Assembly: GCA_030694365.1 (NCBI GenBank)
Contig: JAUXYM010000082.1
Span: forward strand, 1-64,000
DNA from: Nevskia sp.
GTDB taxonomy: Bacteria; Pseudomonadota; Gammaproteobacteria; Nevskiales; Nevskiaceae
Reading direction: 5' to 3'
Length of the DNA stretch: 64,000 nucleotides
Shown here: one piece after another, positions 26,193 through 37,538 of the stretch
Numbering within the stretch: position 1 is the first letter of the stretch
How the letters are laid out: each line of letters opens with the position of its first letter
Notes under the pieces: generated by a model
What the model was told of the DNA's origin: nothing
The model's database searches: none
Seen by the model: the letters and a program-made list of their open reading frames with translations, nothing else
Position numbers and translations under genes: made by a program

Positions 26193-27887
26193 TCAGGCCT
26201 TCTTCAGCTCGTGACGGGCGCTGTCCGCCGCCTGGATGCGCTTGGCGATGAACATCTGCTGAGCGATGCCGATGACGTTCGACACGAACCAGTAGACGAC
26301 CAGACCGGCCGGGAAGAACAGGAACATGCCGGTGAAAGCGATCGGCATGACGTTCATGATCTTGGCCTGCATCGGATCCATGGTCGCGGTCTGGCCGGAC
26401 ATGCGCTGCTGCAGCCACATCGAGGCACCGTAGAGCACCGGCATGATGTAGAACGGATCGGCCGCCGACAGGTCCTGCAGCCAGAGCATGAACGGCGCTT
26501 GGCGCAGTTCCACGCTTTCGACCAGCACCCAGTACAGCGAGAAGAACACCGGCATCTGCACCAAGACTGGCCAGCAACCGGCGAGCGGGTTGAAGCCTTC
26601 CTTCTTGTACAGATCCATCATCGCCTTGCTGAGCTTTTCGCGGTCATCCGCGTAGCGCTCCTTCAGTTCGGCGATGCGCGGCGTAAATTTTTTCATCTTC
26701 GCCATCGACTTGTACTGCGCAGCCGTCAGCGGATAGAACAGCGCCTTGACCAGCAGGGTCAGCAGGATGATCGACCAGCCCCAGTTGCCGACCAGGCCGT
26801 GGAAGAAGTTCATCGTCCAGAAAAGCGGCTTGGCGATCGGCGTCAGGATGCCGTAGTCCTCGGTCAGCGCCAGGCCCTTGGCAACGTCATCGAGCGCGCC
26901 CTGGGATTTCGGGCCGATGTACAGGCCCGTCGTGTAGCTGGCATCGGCAGCATCGGCGACCAGCTTGGTCGCGCCGAGATACTGGCTCAGATAATTGCCG
27001 CCGCCAGCTGGCTTGCCGGACATGGTCAGCGCTTCATCGGCCGGCGGGATGATCGCGGCGATGAAGTAGTGCTGGATCATCGCCAGCCAGCCGCCGGTCT
27101 GCTTCGACTCGTAAGGCTTGTCGTCGAGCGCGCCGAGCTTGATCTTCTTGAAGCGGTATTCGGCGGTACCCGGCTTCTGCTCGTAAACGCCCATGCCGAG
27201 GAAGGTGACGATGAACTTCTGGGCCTTTTCCGCCGACACCGGGTTGCGCAGCCAGCGCGCGTACGGGCTGACGTTCAGCGCGGTGCCGGTCTTGTTCGAG
27301 ATGGTCTGGATCAGTTCGGCCTGATAGCTGCCGCGCTTGAAGCGGTAGGTCTTGGTCAGCGTGTAACCGCTGGCGTCGACGTACTCGAAGGGCACGTCGA
27401 TGCTGTCGACACCGGCTGCCATCTCGTAGCGGGTCTGCGGCGTGGTGAACACCGTGCTGCCGCTGGCCAGCGGCTTTTCGACGGCAGCCAGACCGCTCTG
27501 CAAGGTGAACACGACACCGTCGCGATCATTCAACAGCGGCAGCTTGATCTCGGGATTCTTCTTGTCGAGCGCGAACGCCTTCAGTTCGACTCGGCGCAGC
27601 TCCGCACCCGCAGTCGCGAACTCGGCATCGATCAGATCGGTCTTGACCTTGATCGTCTGCGACGAAACTGCAGGCGTAGCGGCAGCAACGGTCGGTGCGG
27701 TGCCGGTGGCATCCGTCGATGCAACCGAGGGCACCGGCGGCGCCGTCGGATCGGCCGGAACTGCAGCGGCAGCTGCGCTGATCGAAGTCGCGGCGGGAAC
27801 AGACGGGTGATCGGTGATCCAGGCGGTGTAGATCAGATACAGGATCACGCCCAGCACCGCGATCAGTGCCATGCGGCGAGTTTCCAT
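26193..27887 (-). CDS. yidC: Membrane protein insertase YidC
   Basis: The inner-membrane insertase acting alone or with SecYEG. From the ATG at 27887 the protein has 564 residues: an N-terminal membrane anchor (RRMALIAVLGVILYLIYTAW), an Ala/Pro/Thr-rich tether, a large periplasmic beta domain (about 90-320) and five C-terminal membrane segments starting at NWGWSIILLTLLVKALFYPL, with the conserved cytosolic loop (KMKKFTPRIAELKERYADD). Length agrees with E. coli YidC (548). The frame extends 13 codons upstream into yidD, but family similarity begins at METRRMAL. Confidence 0.97.
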   Translation of the reverse strand: METRRMALIAVLGVILYLIYTAWITDHPSVPAATSISAAAAAVPADPTAPPVPSVASTDATGTAPTVAAATPAVSSQTIKVKTDLIDAEFATAGAELRRVELKAFALDKKNPEIKLPLLNDRDGVVFTLQSGLAAVEKPLASGSTVFTTPQTRYEMAAGVDSIDVPFEYVDASGYTLTKTYRFKRGSYQAELIQTISNKTGTALNVSPYARWLRNPVSAEKAQKFIVTFLGMGVYEQKPGTAEYRFKKIKLGALDDKPYESKQTGGWLAMIQHYFIAAIIPPADEALTMSGKPAGGGNYLSQYLGATKLVADAADASYTTGLYIGPKSQGALDDVAKGLALTEDYGILTPIAKPLFWTMNFFHGLVGNWGWSIILLTLLVKALFYPLTAAQYKSMAKMKKFTPRIAELKERYADDREKLSKAMMDLYKKEGFNPLAGCWPVLVQMPVFFSLYWVLVESVELRQAPFMLWLQDLSAADPFYIMPVLYGASMWLQQRMSGQTATMDPMQAKIMNVMPIAFTGMFLFFPAGLVVYWFVSNVIGIAQQMFIAKRIQAADSARHELKKA

Positions 27888-27891
27888 GGGT

Positions 27892-28107
27892 CTAGCGCTC
27901 CGGAACAGGGTCGAAGCCGCCAGCATTCAATGGATGGCAGCGGCAAATACGGGTGAAGGCGAGCCAGCTGCCGCGCGTAGCACCGAAGCGTTCGATCGCT
28001 TCGACCGCGTAGTGCGAGCAGCTGGGATGAAAACGACAGCGCGGCCCGAGCAAGGGGCTCAGGGTGCGCTGGTAGGCGCGGATGGGGCCGACGAGGAACG
28101 CGCGCAT
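27892..28107 (-). CDS. yidD: Membrane protein insertion efficiency factor YidD
   Basis: A 71-residue protein of the conserved YidD (haemolysin alpha-like) family, with [35 protein letters not shown] and [17 protein letters not shown], including the three conserved Cys positions. It lies between rnpA and yidC. Its first 49 bp overlap the end of rnpA in another frame; it ends 4 bp before the yidC start. It aids YidC-dependent insertion in other bacteria. Confidence 0.95.
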   Translation of the reverse strand: MRAFLVGPIRAYQRTLSPLLGPRCRFHPSCSHYAVEAIERFGATRGSWLAFTRICRCHPLNAGGFDPVPER

Positions 28108-28454
28108 CGTTCGATCACTTGAGTCCAGAGGTCGGCAAGCAGCGACCGCAACGCGGTGTTGCTCAGATCTGCGAGGCCGGGCTGGGCGAAAAACACCAGA
28201 TCGACCGCCGGCAGCCGAGCGCGATTGTGCCGGAAATCCTCGCGTATGAGGCGCTTGATCCGATTGCGATCGTGTGACGCCGCCACCGATTTCTTCGCGA
28301 TCGCCAGCCCGAGGCGAGCCTGCTGGGTACCGTTCGGCCGGTAGCTGAGGCCTATCGGTGCGCGTCGGAGCTTGCGTCCTTCCGCGAAAACCAGCTTGAA
28401 CTCGGCCGGTTTATGCAGCCGGACCGACGGCGGAAAGCTCGCCGGACCCGTCAC
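28059..28454 (-). CDS. rnpA: Ribonuclease P protein component
   Basis: The protein subunit of RNase P that matures tRNA 5' ends. Translation is assigned to a GTG at 28454. The 131-residue product has the family pattern [19 protein letters not shown] and the RNR signature region [17 protein letters not shown]. The C-terminal Ser/Ala/Pro tail ([12 protein letters not shown]) lies in the 49-bp overlap with yidD and is probably a by-product of that overlap. It follows rpmH by 23 bp, as in most bacteria. Confidence 0.95.
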   Translation of the reverse strand: MTGPASFPPSVRLHKPAEFKLVFAEGRKLRRAPIGLSYRPNGTQQARLGLAIAKKSVAASHDRNRIKRLIREDFRHNRARLPAVDLVFFAQPGLADLSNTALRSLLADLWTQVIERCARSSSAPSAPTSAP

Positions 28455-28477
28455 CAGACCTGTCGAAACGACGCCGT

Positions 28478-28615
28478 TTACGGAATGAGGCGGGCGCGGC
28501 CCTTGGCACGACGACGTGCGAGCACGGCGCGACCACCGACCGTTTCCATGCGGGCACGGAAGCCGTGGGTGCGCTTGCGGCTCAGGGTGTGCGGCTGAAA
28601 AGTGCGTTTGCTCAT
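28478..28615 (-). CDS. rpmH: 50S ribosomal protein L34
   Basis: A 45-residue, strongly basic protein: [19 protein letters not shown], then [19 protein letters not shown] and a short end RARLIP. This is unmistakable L34. The gene is shorter than most ORF cut-offs. It starts at the ATG at 28615 and heads the minus-strand operon rpmH-rnpA-yidD-yidC-mnmE, divergent from dnaA. Confidence 0.97.
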   Translation of the reverse strand: MSKRTFQPHTLSRKRTHGFRARMETVGGRAVLARRRAKGRARLIP

Positions 28616-28639
28616 GGGTCTACTCGATAGCGGGCCGCG

Positions 28640-28669
28640 ATTCTAGCTGTTGTCAACCTGAATCTTCAA
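28640..28669 (-). promoter_or_regulatory. Candidate sigma-70 promoter of rpmH
   Basis: On the minus strand TTGAAG (28664-28669) and TAGAAT (28640-28645) are separated by 18 bp, about 25 bp before the rpmH start codon. An alternative -35 (TTGACA) lies inside the spacer but has no suitable -10. Confidence 0.45.
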
Positions 28670-28706
28670 GGGCGACAGGCACCGTCCGGCAGCCCGATCA
28701 GGGGAC

Positions 28707-28719
28707 AAGCTGTGGATAA
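28707..28719 (-). promoter_or_regulatory. DnaA box upstream of dnaA
   Basis: AAGCTGTGGATAA contains the perfect DnaA box TTATCCACA on the minus strand. The same 13-mer recurs in the origin region downstream of dnaA. A box here could serve dnaA autoregulation or a secondary origin element. Confidence 0.85.
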
Positions 28720-28836
28720 GCATAGTGGGCAACAGATATACTGCTAGCCCATCACGGTCCCGGCACGCCCGGCATCCGATCGTGATCGGGCTCGCCGCTG
28801 CAACCTTAATCTGCCTTGCCTATCGTTTTTTGCCCG

Positions 28837-30171
28837 ATGCTGAATCAAGACCTGTGGGACCGCTGCATTGCCCGGCTCGAAGCCGATCTTCCTGAAAAGG
28901 AGATCAGCACCTGGATCCGGCCGCTGCGCGTGGTGATGTCCGAAGACCAGATGACCTTGCTGGCACCGAATCGCATCGTCATGGATCGGGTCAAGAGCGA
29001 TTATCTCGGCCGCATCCAGCGGACCATGTCGAGTCTTGCCGCCTACGATGTGGTGGTCAACATCGCCGTCGGCGGCGTCAACGCGGAACCGGTTCGTGGC
29101 GCCAGCAACGGCGGCGGCAGTGCCCCGGCTCTCGACGACACCACGCCTTATGGCCGAGGCAAGCTGGACCCGCGCTATACCTTGTCCTCGTTCATCGAAG
29201 GCAAGTCGAATTCCCAGGCTCGCGCTGCCGGCCTGCAGGTCGCGTCCGCTCCAGGCGGCATTTACAACCCGCTGCTGATCTACGGTGAATCGGGCCTCGG
29301 CAAGACTCACCTGATGCACGGCATCGGCAACGCGATCCTTGCTGACAAGGCCAATGCCCGCATCGTTTATGTCGGCGCCGAGCAGTGGTTCAACCAGATG
29401 GTGTCGGCGATCCGCTACGGCCGGCAGGTCGAGTTCAAGAACTTCTACCGCACGGTCGATGCACTGCTGATCGACGACATCCACTTCCTGGCCGGAAAAG
29501 AGCACTCTCAGGAAGAATTCTTCCACACTTTCAATGCTTTGATCGATGGCCGCAAGCAGATCGTGCTGACCTGCGATCGCTATCCACGCGAACTGGATGC
29601 GCTCGACGATCGTCTGAAGTCGCGTTTCACCTGGGGCCTGTCGGTGCCGATCGAACCACCCGAGTTCGAAACCCGTATCGCGATCCTGCTGGCCAAGGCC
29701 GATGTACTGGGCGTGCGTTTGCCGGAGGACGTTGCGGTACTGGTGGCGCAGCGCATTCGCTCGAATGTCCGCGAACTCGAAGGTGCCCTGCATCGGCTGA
29801 ACGCTTCGGCGCGGCTGACCGGCGCGCCGATCACCACCGAATTCGCCCGGGTGACCCTGAAGGACATGCTGGCGTCCTATGACCGGGCGGTGACCCTGGA
29901 AAACATCAAGCGCACGGTGGCTGCCTACTACAACATCCGCTTGACCGATCTGAACTCGGTGCGGCGAACCCGCACTCTGGCGCGCCCACGCCAAATGGCG
30001 ATGGCTCTGTCCAAGGAATTAACGCGACACAGCTATCCGGAAATCGGCTCTGCTTTCGGCAAGGACCACACCACGGTGCTGCACGCTGTTCGCAAGATTG
30101 CCGAACTGCGTCTGGAAGACGATCGGCTCAAGGAAGACTACGAGAACCTGCTTCGTCAGCTGACCAACTGA
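28837..30171 (+). CDS. dnaA: Chromosomal replication initiator protein DnaA
   Basis: The AAA+ initiator that binds DnaA boxes and melts the origin. The ATG at 28837 gives 444 residues starting MLNQDLWDRCIARLEADLPE; a TTG 21 bp upstream is unlikely. Domain I is at about 1-85, a short Gly/Ser linker follows, domain III carries Walker A GESGLGKT at about 150-157 and Walker B LLIDDIHFLAGK, and domain IV ends with the DnaA-box-recognition motif FGKDHTTVLHAVRKI. The gene is divergent from rpmH and is followed by the origin region and dnaN. Confidence 0.98.
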   Translation: MLNQDLWDRCIARLEADLPEKEISTWIRPLRVVMSEDQMTLLAPNRIVMDRVKSDYLGRIQRTMSSLAAYDVVVNIAVGGVNAEPVRGASNGGGSAPALDDTTPYGRGKLDPRYTLSSFIEGKSNSQARAAGLQVASAPGGIYNPLLIYGESGLGKTHLMHGIGNAILADKANARIVYVGAEQWFNQMVSAIRYGRQVEFKNFYRTVDALLIDDIHFLAGKEHSQEEFFHTFNALIDGRKQIVLTCDRYPRELDALDDRLKSRFTWGLSVPIEPPEFETRIAILLAKADVLGVRLPEDVAVLVAQRIRSNVRELEGALHRLNASARLTGAPITTEFARVTLKDMLASYDRAVTLENIKRTVAAYYNIRLTDLNSVRRTRTLARPRQMAMALSKELTRHSYPEIGSAFGKDHTTVLHAVRKIAELRLEDDRLKEDYENLLRQLTN

Positions 30172-30216
30172 GGAATTCGGCGAAAACTGCGTTCGCCGTT
30201 GAGGAAAACTGAGGGC

Positions 30217-30229
30217 AAGCTGTGGATAA
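30217..30229 (-). promoter_or_regulatory. DnaA box, origin site 1
   Basis: AAGCTGTGGATAA; perfect TTATCCACA on the minus strand, 46 bp after the dnaA stop codon. Confidence 0.88.
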
Positions 30230-30251
30230 GTGTTGTAGCAGCACTGAACGT

Positions 30252-30291
30252 CTTTTTATCCACAGCTTTGTCCCGCTGTTTCGACAGCTTG
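30252..30291 (+). repeat. 40-bp origin direct repeat, copy 1 (with DnaA box 2)
   Basis: Starts CTTTTTATCCACAGCTTT and continues to TTTCGACAGCTTG. The DnaA box TTATCCACA is at 30256-30264. The copy at 30681-30720 is identical at 37 of 40 positions. The part after the box (GTTTCGACAGC) is conserved beyond what a DnaA box needs. Confidence 0.88.
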
Positions 30292-30309
30292 CCGAGGGCG
30301 GCAGCAAGG

Positions 30310-30371
30310 TACAAAAATAAATTCAAGTAATTGATTATTAACGAATAAGTTATTTCATCAACAGATATTGG
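30310..30371. other. Candidate DNA unwinding element
   Basis: A strongly AT-rich stretch with runs such as ACAAAAATAAATTC and TTGATTATTAACG lies directly after DnaA box 2. In a genome of this GC content it is the most easily melted sequence visible in the window. Assignment rests on composition and position only. Confidence 0.6.
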
Positions 30372-30645
30372 CTTCGACTACTAATACTGATGTTTGAAAG
30401 ATTCAAGACATCTTGTTAGCTGTTACGTAGAACCGCTGAGCAAAAAGTCAGCATTATTTCCGGACTCAGTATCGAGTGACCCGGACCCAGGCTTGCAAGC
30501 CAACTGACAGCAATCTGAAAATGCTCCATTACGGCACGCTCGCAAAAATCGGGACCAAGACCTGAACTTGACGGACAGGCGCACGCAAGGAAGCCGGTGA
30601 AGAAGTGCTGGATCGTCACAAAAACGATGGAAAGAGCGCTAGAAC

Positions 30646-30658
30646 AAGCTGTGTATAA
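30646..30658 (-). promoter_or_regulatory. DnaA box, origin site 3
   Basis: AAGCTGTGTATAA, giving TTATACACA on the minus strand, which still fits the TTATNCACA consensus. It is 26 bp from origin site 4 and inverted relative to it, echoing the arrangement of sites 1 and 2. Confidence 0.8.
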
Positions 30659-30680
30659 TCGATTGAATGCTTCGGGATGG

Positions 30681-30720
30681 CTTTTTATCCACAGCTTTAT
30701 CCCGGTGTTTCGACAGCCTG
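30681..30720 (+). repeat. 40-bp origin direct repeat, copy 2 (with DnaA box 4)
   Basis: CTTTTTATCCACAGCTTT to TTTCGACAGCCTG; box TTATCCACA at 30685-30693. It differs from copy 1 at three positions. Confidence 0.88.
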
Positions 30721-30860
30721 AGGGGGGCTTCAACGCCACCGTCTACTATCAAATAAAGCCTTGATAAGTAAGCACTAATAGCTTCTGTCCACAGGCAAGG
30801 CGTCAGACTATTAGAACTACTCTTTAAAGATTTAAAACAATCTATTCAATTGGTCTGCTC

Positions 30861-31961
30861 ATGAACATCCAGATTTCCCGCGGTGAACTGCTGTCAGCGC
30901 TGCAGTCGGTCATCGGTGTGGTCGAACGCAGGCAATCCCTGCCGATCCTCGGGAATCTGCTGTTGGAAGCGAAAGACGATCGCCTAAGCTTGACCGGCAC
31001 CGATCTGGAACTGCAGGTCGAGCGCATGGTGCGTGTGCAGAACCTGGCACCTGGCCGCATCACCGCACCCGCCCGCAAGCTGCACGACATCTGTCGTGGC
31101 TTGCCGGAAGGCGCGATGCTCAGCCTCGAATATGCCGACAACAAGCTGACCTTGAAGTCCGGCCGCAGCCGCTTTGCACTCGCAACACTTCCGGCCGAAG
31201 AGTTTCCAGTCTTCGCCTCGGACCCAACCGATTTGCAACTGGAACTGAGCAATCGCGAACTGAAGGATCTGCTCTCACGCACCCAGTTCGCGATGGCTCA
31301 GCAGGACGTTCGCTACTACCTGAACGGACTGTTGCTGGAGATTCGTCCCGGCCGCCTGCGTACCGTGGCCACTGACGGTCATCGTCTGGCTATGGCCGAA
31401 CTGAATCGCGAACTGAGCGCGAAGAAGGACACCCAGGTGATTCTGCCGCGCAAGACGGTCATCGAACTGCAGCGCCTGCTCGACGTCAGCGATGCGCCGG
31501 TCAAGCTGTCGCTGACCAGCAACCAGATCCAGGTTGATCTCGAAGACCTGCGCCTGACGTCGAAGTTGATCGAAGGCCGCTTCCCTGATTACGAGCGGGT
31601 GATTCCGGAAGATTCGGACAAGGTCATCAAGTGTGGCCGTTTGAAGGTGCGTGCCGCCCTCGCACGTGCGGCGATCCTGTCGAATGAGAAATTCCGTGGC
31701 GTGCGTCTGACGCTTGAAGCCGACACGCTGCGCATCCAGACCCAGAACCCGGAGCAGGAAGAAGCCGAGGAAGAAGTCGAAATCGAGTACAGCGGGGCAC
31801 CGCTGGAGATCGGCTTCAACGTCAGCTATCTGCTCGACGCGCTCGATGCCATCGAAGGCGAGGAGTTCATCTTCAAGCTGCGCAGCTCGGATGCCAGCGG
31901 CCTGATCCACGATGCAGCCCAGGCCAGCGGCAAGTTCGTGGTCATGCCGATGCGGCTCTGA
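30861..31961 (+). CDS. dnaN: DNA polymerase III beta sliding clamp
   Basis: The ring-shaped clamp that tethers polymerases to DNA; 366 residues, the exact length of E. coli DnaN. The N-terminus MNIQISRGELLSALQSVIGV and RRQSLPILGNLLLEA, the central QDVRYYLNGLLLEI segment with TDGHRLAMAEL, and the C-terminal FVVMPMRL are family hallmarks. It follows the origin region and precedes recF by 30 bp. Confidence 0.98.
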   Translation: MNIQISRGELLSALQSVIGVVERRQSLPILGNLLLEAKDDRLSLTGTDLELQVERMVRVQNLAPGRITAPARKLHDICRGLPEGAMLSLEYADNKLTLKSGRSRFALATLPAEEFPVFASDPTDLQLELSNRELKDLLSRTQFAMAQQDVRYYLNGLLLEIRPGRLRTVATDGHRLAMAELNRELSAKKDTQVILPRKTVIELQRLLDVSDAPVKLSLTSNQIQVDLEDLRLTSKLIEGRFPDYERVIPEDSDKVIKCGRLKVRAALARAAILSNEKFRGVRLTLEADTLRIQTQNPEQEEAEEEVEIEYSGAPLEIGFNVSYLLDALDAIEGEEFIFKLRSSDASGLIHDAAQASGKFVVMPMRL

Positions 31962-31991
31962 TCGCCGTTCTTATCGGCGACTGATGAAGCG

Positions 31992-35488
<3,497 letters not shown>

Positions 35489-35513
35489 GGCTGACGATCG
35501 CCGGGTCTAGCCG

Positions 35514-35538
35514 GAAAAGCGGGCTGACCCCGCTTTTC
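35514..35538 (+). terminator. Candidate terminator after gyrB
   Basis: A 10-bp stem GAAAAGCGGG / CCCGCTTTTC with a 5-base loop lies shortly after gyrB. It lacks a clear T tract beyond the stem's own TTTT, so efficiency is uncertain. Confidence 0.5.
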
Positions 35539-35612
35539 AAAGCGGGGCCCCGTCTCTACAGTTGCGAGACAAGCAGTCCAGGAACTGCTGATCGAGAACC
35601 GAGGAGACGGTA

Positions 35613-37472
35613 ATGACGCATTCGAAAGGCGCGAGCCAGGCTTTGCGCCTGCTCGCCGGTATGGCACTGGCATTGATTGGGGCAGCGCCCCAAGCCCAGG
35701 AGACGGCCCAAGAGCCCGCTCCGCCAGTCGACAGCAACTGGCTGAGCTACAACGGCACGGCGGATGGTCAACGCTATGCCTTGCCCGCGCAGATCACGCC
35801 GGCCAATGCCGGCCAGCTGGCAGAGCACTGCCGGATCAAGCTCGATGACGCCGGCTCGTTCCACACCGGCCTCGTCCAGCTCGATGGCGTGCTCTATCTG
35901 ACCACGGCGCAGGACACCATCGCCCTCGATGCGACCAACTGCACGCAGCGCTGGCGCCATCACTACAAGCCTGAGCAGCCGGAGGTGTTCCCGGTCAATC
36001 GCGGCGTCGCCTACGCGAATGGCAAGCTGTTCCGTGGCACCCCGGACGGCCGCCTGCTGGCGATCGATGCGGCGACCGGCAAGACCGTCTGGCAGCAGCA
36101 GGTCGGCGACCCCTTGCAGGGCGAGTTCTTCAGCGCCGCGCCGATCGTCTGGCAGGGCCTGCTGATCATCGGCAGCGCCGGCAGTGACTGGGGAGTGCGC
36201 GGCCGGATCATGGCCTATGACCAGGCCAACGGCCGCGAGGTCTGGCGCTTCAACACCATTCCGCGCGGCAAGGAACCGGGTGCCGAGACCTGGCACGAGC
36301 GCGGCACCGCCCGCTATGGCGGCGGCGGTTCATGGACCCATTATTCGATCGACATGTCGACCGGAGAAGTGTTCGTGCCGGTCGGCAATCCGGCGCCGGA
36401 CATCCTGCCGGGCCATCGCCCGGGTGCCAATCTGTACACCGACAGCATGCTGGTGCTCGATGCCCGCACGGGTGCCTTGAAGTGGTACCACCAGATCGTG
36501 TCGAACGATGGCCACGACCTCGATCTGGGTGCCGCGCCGATGCTCTACCACGACAGCAGCGGCCACCCGATCGCCGCGATCGGCTCGAAGAACGGTCATC
36601 TGTATGGCGTCAATCGTGAAACCCAGAAGCGCGTGTTCGATACGCCGATCGCGCGCATCGAGAACGAAGGCGTGCAGGCGACGACAGCCGGCCTGCGCAC
36701 CTGTCCGGGCGTACTCGGCGGCGTCGAATGGAACGGCCCGGCCTTCGATGCCAAGAACAAGGCGATCGTCGTCGGTGTTGTCGACTGGTGCTCGACGATC
36801 ACGCCGAAGCCGCAGAAGGACTTCATCCCCGGCCAGTTCATGCTCGGCGGCACCTGGAAGATGGACGACGAGTCCTACGGCTGGGTGCATTCGGTGGACC
36901 TGGACAACGGCAGGATCCGCTGGAGCTACAAGGCCGATGGCCCGGTCGTCGCCGGTGTCACGCCGACTGCGGGTGGCGTGGTGTTCAGTGGCGACATGGC
37001 CGGCAACTTCTTCGCGCTCGACAGCGCCGGTGGCCAAGTCCTGTACAAGACCGCCACCGGCGGTGCCGTCGCCGGCGGCGTGATCAGCTACGCGCTGGGC
37101 GGCACCCAGTACGTGGCGGCGACCTCGGGCAACGTTTCGCGCGCGACCTTCGGCACCAGCGGCGTACCGACGCTGATCCTGTACAAGCTCGGCGGCAAGG
37201 GCGAAGGACGGTTGGTGTCCAATGCCTCGCCCGCAGACAGCAGCAGCACGGCGTCCGGCAGCTCGATCTACGGCAAGATCTGCTCGGCCTGCCATGGCAG
37301 CGGCGGCGAAGGCGGCGTGGGTCCCTCGTTGAAGGGTTTGTCCAAGCGCCAGAACCTGAACAAGACCATCGAATGGATCAAGCAGCCTTCGAACAAGATG
37401 CCGAAGCTGTATCCGTCGCCGCTCGATGAAGCGTCGGTGAAGGCCGTCGCCGCGCACGTGCAGACGTTCTGA
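35613..37472 (+). CDS. Quinoprotein (PQQ-type) dehydrogenase with C-terminal cytochrome c domain
   Basis: A 619-residue exported protein. The start at 35613 has GAGGAGA about 8 bp upstream and opens a signal peptide ending near GAAPQAQ. Residues about 45-530 form a beta-propeller of the PQQ enzyme type, seen in repeated AIDAATGKTVWQQQ, YDQANGREVWRF, LDARTGALKWY and VDLDNGRIRWSY motifs. A haem-binding CSACH (Cys557, Cys560, His561) starts a C-terminal cytochrome c domain, so electrons could pass internally to the respiratory chain. The adjacent-cysteine pair typical of methanol and ethanol dehydrogenases was not seen, so the substrate is open. PQQ synthesis genes are not in the window. Confidence 0.88.
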   Translation: MTHSKGASQALRLLAGMALALIGAAPQAQETAQEPAPPVDSNWLSYNGTADGQRYALPAQITPANAGQLAEHCRIKLDDAGSFHTGLVQLDGVLYLTTAQDTIALDATNCTQRWRHHYKPEQPEVFPVNRGVAYANGKLFRGTPDGRLLAIDAATGKTVWQQQVGDPLQGEFFSAAPIVWQGLLIIGSAGSDWGVRGRIMAYDQANGREVWRFNTIPRGKEPGAETWHERGTARYGGGGSWTHYSIDMSTGEVFVPVGNPAPDILPGHRPGANLYTDSMLVLDARTGALKWYHQIVSNDGHDLDLGAAPMLYHDSSGHPIAAIGSKNGHLYGVNRETQKRVFDTPIARIENEGVQATTAGLRTCPGVLGGVEWNGPAFDAKNKAIVVGVVDWCSTITPKPQKDFIPGQFMLGGTWKMDDESYGWVHSVDLDNGRIRWSYKADGPVVAGVTPTAGGVVFSGDMAGNFFALDSAGGQVLYKTATGGAVAGGVISYALGGTQYVAATSGNVSRATFGTSGVPTLILYKLGGKGEGRLVSNASPADSSSTASGSSIYGKICSACHGSGGEGGVGPSLKGLSKRQNLNKTIEWIKQPSNKMPKLYPSPLDEASVKAVAAHVQTF

Positions 37473-37538
37473 GCCAGCCAGCATTGATCCCGTAGCCGAA
37501 CTGCGGGACATTCGCGCTCGCATTCCCCGGAGGCGCGC

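Larger units (their letters stand above)
30172..30860. other. Putative replication origin (oriC) between dnaA and dnaN
   Basis: This 689-bp gene-free stretch is much more AT-rich than its surroundings. It holds four extended DnaA boxes (30217-30229, 30256-30268, 30646-30658, 30685-30697), two 40-bp direct repeats around two of them, an AT-rich block at 30310-30371 suited to unwinding, and a second AT-rich block at 30822-30852 next to dnaN. DnaA-box clustering beside dnaA with the dnaN-recF-gyrB order is standard origin architecture. Promoters for dnaN should also lie here. Confidence 0.85.

Noticed and set aside
30416-30739. A 107-codon minus-strand open frame in the origin region
   Set aside because: It covers DnaA boxes and one of the 40-bp repeats, has no ribosome binding site and an unlikely protein composition; taken as a chance frame.
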